Source: Micromonospora sp. MA102 (GTDB taxonomy: Bacteria; Actinomycetota; Actinomycetes; Mycobacteriales; Micromonosporaceae). From it: a DNA stretch of 64,000 nucleotides. Under the pieces are notes generated by a model. That model searched no databases and had not been told where the DNA came from. It worked only from the letters and a program-made list of their open reading frames with translations. The position numbers and the translations under genes were made by a program. Shown in pieces: positions 60,807-64,000 of the stretch. Every line of letters begins with the position of its first letter. Position 1 is the stretch's first letter. The DNA lies in NCBI RefSeq assembly GCF_025460765.1, contig NZ_JAMWEG010000003.1:248001-312000 (forward strand), written 5' to 3'.

Positions 60807-61655
60807 TCAGGGGTGGGGGAAGCCCAGGAGGGTGAGCAGGGGTGTGGTGTGGGGGGAGCGGGGGCGGGGGGAGCTGTCCAGGGAGGTCACCTCGGCCAGA
60901 CCGCGGAGGGATGACGTCAGCCAGATGGCGTCGGCCGCGTGCAGGTCGGCCGGGGTGGGTAGGCGTTCGGCTGCCGTGAGGCCCAGCTCGCCCGCGTGGT
61001 CCATGAGCCAGTGGGCGGTCACGCCGGGGAGGACGCCGGTGGTCGCCGCCGGGACCGTGCACAGGGTGCCCCCGCTCAGCCAGACCACGTTCGCGGTGGG
61101 CGCCTCCAGCACGTAGCCGTCGTTGGAGACCCAGAGCACGTCGTCCACCCCGGCCCGCTCGGCCCAGCGGCGGGCCGCGGTGCTCAGCGCGTACGAGGTG
61201 GACTTCACACCGGCCGGGAGCCAGCCCAGCTCGGGGCGGGACCGGGCGGCCACCCCGAGCGGCAGGGTGGCGACCGTCACCCCGTCCCGCCGGGCCCGCC
61301 GCGCGGCGGCCGGCACCTCGCCCAGCGTGGCGTAGACCGTCGGCGGCCCGCCGCCCTCCGGCCCCCGGGTGCAGACCAGCCGCAGCGCGCCCTCGACCTC
61401 CGGGGGCCAGCCCGCGCGGACCGTGTCCAGCAGCTCGACCAGCACGTCGGTGGCGGGCAGGGCCAGCCCGATGGCCGCCGCGCCGGCCCGCAGCCGGGCC
61501 AGGTGGGCGTCGCGCAGCCAGGGCTCACCACCGCGCAGGTGCATCGTCTCGAAGAGGCCGTCGCCGTGCAGCACGCCCCGGTCGTCGCCACGCAGCACCG
61601 CCGCGTCGGCCGGCACGACGCCCCGGCCCGGCACGGCCACCCGCGTCGCCACCAC
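60807..61655 (-). CDS. Class IV aminotransferase (aminodeoxychorismate lyase / branched-chain aminotransferase-like)
   Basis: This 282-residue PLP fold-type IV enzyme has VLRGDDRGVLHGDGLFETMHLRGG near the N-terminus, the PLP lysine in WLPAGVKSTSYALSTAARRWA and the C-terminal VLEAPTANVVWLSGGTLCTVPAATTGVLPGVTAHWLMD. The size and GDGLFET motif fit PabC-like lyase, which makes 4-aminobenzoate for folate, but D-amino-acid or branched-chain aminotransferase activity cannot be excluded. The neighbouring folate-binding ygfZ gene is compatible with a folate role. TACGCT lies 6 bases before the GTG. It is convergent with the nitrobindin-like gene. Confidence 0.87.
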   Translation of the reverse strand: MVATRVAVPGRGVVPADAAVLRGDDRGVLHGDGLFETMHLRGGEPWLRDAHLARLRAGAAAIGLALPATDVLVELLDTVRAGWPPEVEGALRLVCTRGPEGGGPPTVYATLGEVPAAARRARRDGVTVATLPLGVAARSRPELGWLPAGVKSTSYALSTAARRWAERAGVDDVLWVSNDGYVLEAPTANVVWLSGGTLCTVPAATTGVLPGVTAHWLMDHAGELGLTAAERLPTPADLHAADAIWLTSSLRGLAEVTSLDSSPRPRSPHTTPLLTLLGFPHP

Positions 61656-61723
61656 GAGCGCAGCGTAGTGGCGTACCCCCGGCGGCGGGCGGACCGGCGC
61701 GGCGGCCGAACTATGATCGGACG

Positions 61724-62152
61724 GTGTCCGAATCCTCGCTCGCGGAACTGCTCCGCTCCCGTGGGCTGCGGCTGACGGCGCAGCGGCAGTTGGTCCTCCA
61801 GGCCGTCCTGGACCTGGGGCACGCCACGCCGGAGCAGGTGCACACGGCGGTGCGCGAGGTGGCCGCCGGGGTCAACATCACCACCATCTACCGGACGCTG
61901 GAGCTGCTGGAGCGCCTCGGCCTGGTGACCCACACCCACCTGTCGCACGGCTCGCCGACCTACCACGCGGCCGGTGAGCACCAGCACGTCCACCTGGTTT
62001 GCCGGGAGTGCGGTGCGATCGACGAGATAGACCCCGAGCTGCTCCGGCCGCTGGCCGACCAGCTGGCCGCGCAGCGGGGATTCCAGGTCGACATCGGGCA
62101 CGTGGCGCTCTTCGGCGTCTGCGGCCAGTGCGAGGACGGGGAACGCAAATGA
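61724..62152 (+). CDS. nur: Fur family regulator, Nur-like (nickel-responsive)
   Basis: This 142-residue Fur-type repressor has a winged helix (LRLTAQRQLVLQAV, GVNITTIYRTLELLERLGLV) and a C-terminal dimer domain. All seven His residues that I recall as the Ni-site and M-site ligands of Streptomyces coelicolor Nur occur at the same numbers: His33, 70, 72, 86, 88, 90 and 126. Two CxxC pairs (93-96 and 133-136) are also present. Nur represses nickel transport and Fe-superoxide dismutase genes when nickel is ample. TATGAT lies 6 bases before the GTG. The stop overlaps ygfZ. Confidence 0.88.
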   Translation: MSESSLAELLRSRGLRLTAQRQLVLQAVLDLGHATPEQVHTAVREVAAGVNITTIYRTLELLERLGLVTHTHLSHGSPTYHAAGEHQHVHLVCRECGAIDEIDPELLRPLADQLAAQRGFQVDIGHVALFGVCGQCEDGERK

Positions 62153-63261
62153 TCGACATCGCGGGCGCGGTGGCCGCCGAGGCCATCGACGAGGAGACCC
62201 GGGAGCAGCCCGAGCCGGCCCACCGGGCGGCGGGGGTCGGCCCGGTGGCCGCCCACTACGGCGACCCGATGCGCGAGCAGCGCATCCTGGCCACCGGCGT
62301 GGGTCTGGTCGACCGCTCGCACCGGGGCGTGATCGCGGTCCCCGGCGAGGAGCGGATGACGTGGCTGCACACGCTGACCAGCCAGCACCTGGCCGCGCTG
62401 CGGCCGTGGCAGGGCACCGAGCTGCTGGTGCTCTCGCCGCACGGGCACGTCGAGCAGCACGCCCTGGTCGCCGAGGACGGCGAGACCACCTGGCTGGACA
62501 CCGAGCCCGGGATGACCGACGGCCTCCTCTCCTACCTGGAGAAGATGCGGTTCTTCAGCAAGGTCGACCCGCGCGACGTCACCGCCGACCACGCGCTGCT
62601 CTCGCTGGTCGGGCCGGAGGCCACCGGCGCGCTCGACACCCTCGGGGTCACCGGTCTGGCCGCGCCCGACGTGGTCGCGGTGCCGGGTCCGAAGTTCCGT
62701 TCCGGCGAGCTGCCGTCCCGGCCCTCCGTCGTGTACGACGTGAAGCCGCTGGCCGTCGGCGGCTGGGCCCGGCGGGTGGCGCTCGGCGTCGACCTGCTGG
62801 TGCCCCGCGCGGCCATGGCCGGGGTGGTCGACGAGCTGCGCGGCGCCGGTGTGCCGGTGGCCGGGCTGTGGGCGTACGAGGCGGTGCGGGTGGCCGCCCG
62901 GCAGGCCCGGGCCGGGGTGGACACCGACCACCGGACCATTCCCGCCGAGGTCGGCCTGATCGGGTCTGCCGTGCACCTGGACAAGGGCTGCTATCGCGGC
63001 CAGGAGACGGTGGCCCGGGTGCACAACCTGGGCAAGCCGCCCCGCCGGCTCGTCCTGCTGCACCTGGACGGGGTGACCACCGACCAGCCGCCGGCCGCCG
63101 GCACGCCGGTGACGCTGGACGGCCGGGCGATCGGCTTCGTGGGCACCGCGGTGCACCACTTCGAGCTGGGCCAGATCGCCCTCGCCGTGGTCAAGCGGAA
63201 CGTGGCCGAGGATGCCCGGCTGATGGTGGGGGAGACGGCCGCCGCCATCGACCCGGCGTAA
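62149..63261 (+). CDS. ygfZ: Folate-binding protein YgfZ/GcvT family
   Basis: This 370-residue protein belongs to the GcvT-like fold, with the YgfZ signature KGCYRGQETVARVHNLG (Cys in the KGC motif). Other parts include MTWLHTLTSQHLAALRPWQGTELLVLSPHGHVEQHA and the C-terminal GRAIGFVGTAVHHFELGQIALAVVKR. YgfZ uses tetrahydrofolate and helps to maintain certain iron-sulfur enzymes. Its ATG overlaps the nur stop codon (ATGA), so it is coupled to the metal regulator, as in other actinobacteria to my recollection. Confidence 0.94.
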   Translation: MIDIAGAVAAEAIDEETREQPEPAHRAAGVGPVAAHYGDPMREQRILATGVGLVDRSHRGVIAVPGEERMTWLHTLTSQHLAALRPWQGTELLVLSPHGHVEQHALVAEDGETTWLDTEPGMTDGLLSYLEKMRFFSKVDPRDVTADHALLSLVGPEATGALDTLGVTGLAAPDVVAVPGPKFRSGELPSRPSVVYDVKPLAVGGWARRVALGVDLLVPRAAMAGVVDELRGAGVPVAGLWAYEAVRVAARQARAGVDTDHRTIPAEVGLIGSAVHLDKGCYRGQETVARVHNLGKPPRRLVLLHLDGVTTDQPPAAGTPVTLDGRAIGFVGTAVHHFELGQIALAVVKRNVAEDARLMVGETAAAIDPA

Positions 63262-63378
63262 GGGATGCCGCTCAGGGGGCGGCAAAGCGGAAAATCTTCT
63301 GCTTCCGGCCGTCGTCGCGGCCGATTCTGCTGATTCCGGCTGTCGACCGGAGGGGAGTCGGCGGTCTAGGATCCCGGC

Positions 63379-64000
63379 ATGACCACAGGGACGTTGATCA
63401 CGGTTGCCCCCACCGGCGCGGAATCGGCCAAGGCGGAGGTGCCGGCGCTGCCGGTGACCCTCGACGAGCTGCTGCTGACCGCCAAGGAGTGCGAGGCGCT
63501 CGGCGCCGCCGTGATCCACGTCCACATCCGCGACGACGAGGCGAAGCCCACCCTCGACCAGGGCCGGCTGCGGGAGACCGTGGCGGCGCTGCGGCAGAGC
63601 ACCGACCTCATCGTGCAGCTCTCCTCCGGCGGCGCGGTGACCGACCCGGAGGCCGCCCGGCTGGCGGTGCTCGACGCCGGCCCCGACATGGCCTCCTGCA
63701 CCATGGGCACGGTCAACTTCGGCGACGACGTGTTCCTCAACCGCTGGGAGTTCATCGTCGACCTGCACACCCGGATGCAGGACAAGGGTGTCGTCCCCGA
63801 GTACGAGATCTTCGAGCTGGGCCACCTCACGGCGCTCCAGCGCCTGCTCGGCAAGTACGGCCTGCCGCACGGCGGGCACGTGCACGTCGACTTCGTGATG
63901 GGGGTGCCGGGTGGCATGCCGGGCACCACGGCCACCCTGGTGGCCGCCCAGCAGATGCTGCGCGACCTGCCCGAGGGCACCACGTTCTCGGCCACCGGCA
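63379..64000 (+). CDS. BKACE-family beta-keto acid cleavage enzyme, partial
   Basis: The first 207 codons of a larger gene are visible; it runs off the right edge. The sequence TLITVAPTGAESAKAEVPALPVTLDELLLTAKECEALGAAVIHVHIRDDEAKPTLD matches the 3-keto-5-aminohexanoate cleavage enzyme/BKACE family. The zinc ligands are in HVHIRDD and later in HGGHVHVDFVMGVPGGMPG. The glutamate in EYEIFELGHL is also conserved. These enzymes cleave beta-keto acids with acetyl-CoA; the substrate is unknown. TAGGAT (63367-63372) lies 6 bases before the ATG, suggesting a leaderless mRNA. Confidence 0.93.
   Translation, partial: MTTGTLITVAPTGAESAKAEVPALPVTLDELLLTAKECEALGAAVIHVHIRDDEAKPTLDQGRLRETVAALRQSTDLIVQLSSGGAVTDPEAARLAVLDAGPDMASCTMGTVNFGDDVFLNRWEFIVDLHTRMQDKGVVPEYEIFELGHLTALQRLLGKYGLPHGGHVHVDFVMGVPGGMPGTTATLVAAQQMLRDLPEGTTFSATG

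Overview
The window is high-GC actinobacterial DNA, most likely from the Micromonosporaceae (Micromonospora or a close relative). I infer this from codon usage, actinobacterial marker genes (mycothiol synthase, GlnR, a Nur-type Fur protein, a groES-less groEL with CIRCE sites, a conservon-type sensor kinase), many apparently leaderless genes, and intergenic palindromes of a type I associate with Micromonospora. I see no insertion sequences, phage genes, tRNA or rRNA genes, or CRISPR arrays. It reads as ordinary core chromosome; the unusual content lies mainly in non-coding elements and two fused proteins.

Layout. 0-2.7 kb: two-gene minus-strand sensor unit ending in a conservon-type histidine kinase cut by the window edge. 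3.1-6.8 kb: a two-gene export system whose ATPase is fused to an exported CocE/S15-type hydrolase. 7-9.5 kb: DoxX protein behind a CebR-like operator, a DUF4232 lipoprotein, and a divergent ArsR/EamA pair with twin operators. 9.6-14.1 kb: SAM-I riboswitch and threonine synthase, a candidate structured RNA in front of a tandem GNAT protein, then PaaN. 14.1-19.7 kb: GNAT, cold-shock protein, a membrane protein, groEL with CIRCE sites, a small acidic protein and another tandem GNAT. 19.7-28.4 kb: polytopic membrane subtilase divergent from glpD, lipoprotein, FAD-linked oxidase, DUF4031, HD protein, FUSC-type membrane protein. 28.5-36.5 kb: dispersed palindrome copy 1, cysteine-desulfurase-like enzyme under a SAM-IV riboswitch, PrsW protease, 55-residue membrane protein, GroES paralog, AI-2E family transporter, DinG-type helicase, DUF402.

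36.5-49.4 kb is rich in phosphate functions: ECF41 sigma factor, PPK2 kinase, a DUF47/PitA transport pair with a PHO-box-like repeat inside the end of ppk2, and pstSCAB with its own PHO-like repeat. Between them lie an oxidoreductase, DinB, NUDIX, and a WYL regulator divergent from an epoxide hydrolase.

49.6-56.1 kb holds mshD, a polysaccharide deacetylase, glnR, two membrane or exported proteins, then a Cys-containing leader peptide followed by rhodanese and DUF1416. The order pst-mshD-glnR-rhodanese-DUF1416-Nur resembles, from memory, the Streptomyces coelicolor SCO4139-SCO4180 region. 56.2-64 kb: glycogen-debranching-like enzyme with an SCP2-fold partner, DsrE protein, 34-residue membrane peptide, nitrobindin-like protein, palindrome copy 2, class IV aminotransferase, nur, ygfZ, and the start of a BKACE-family enzyme.

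Two themes link the genes. Sulfur and methionine supply appears under three kinds of RNA control (SAM-I, SAM-IV, cysteine leader peptide). Phosphate acquisition and polyphosphate appear under PhoP-like control, next to the nitrogen regulator GlnR.
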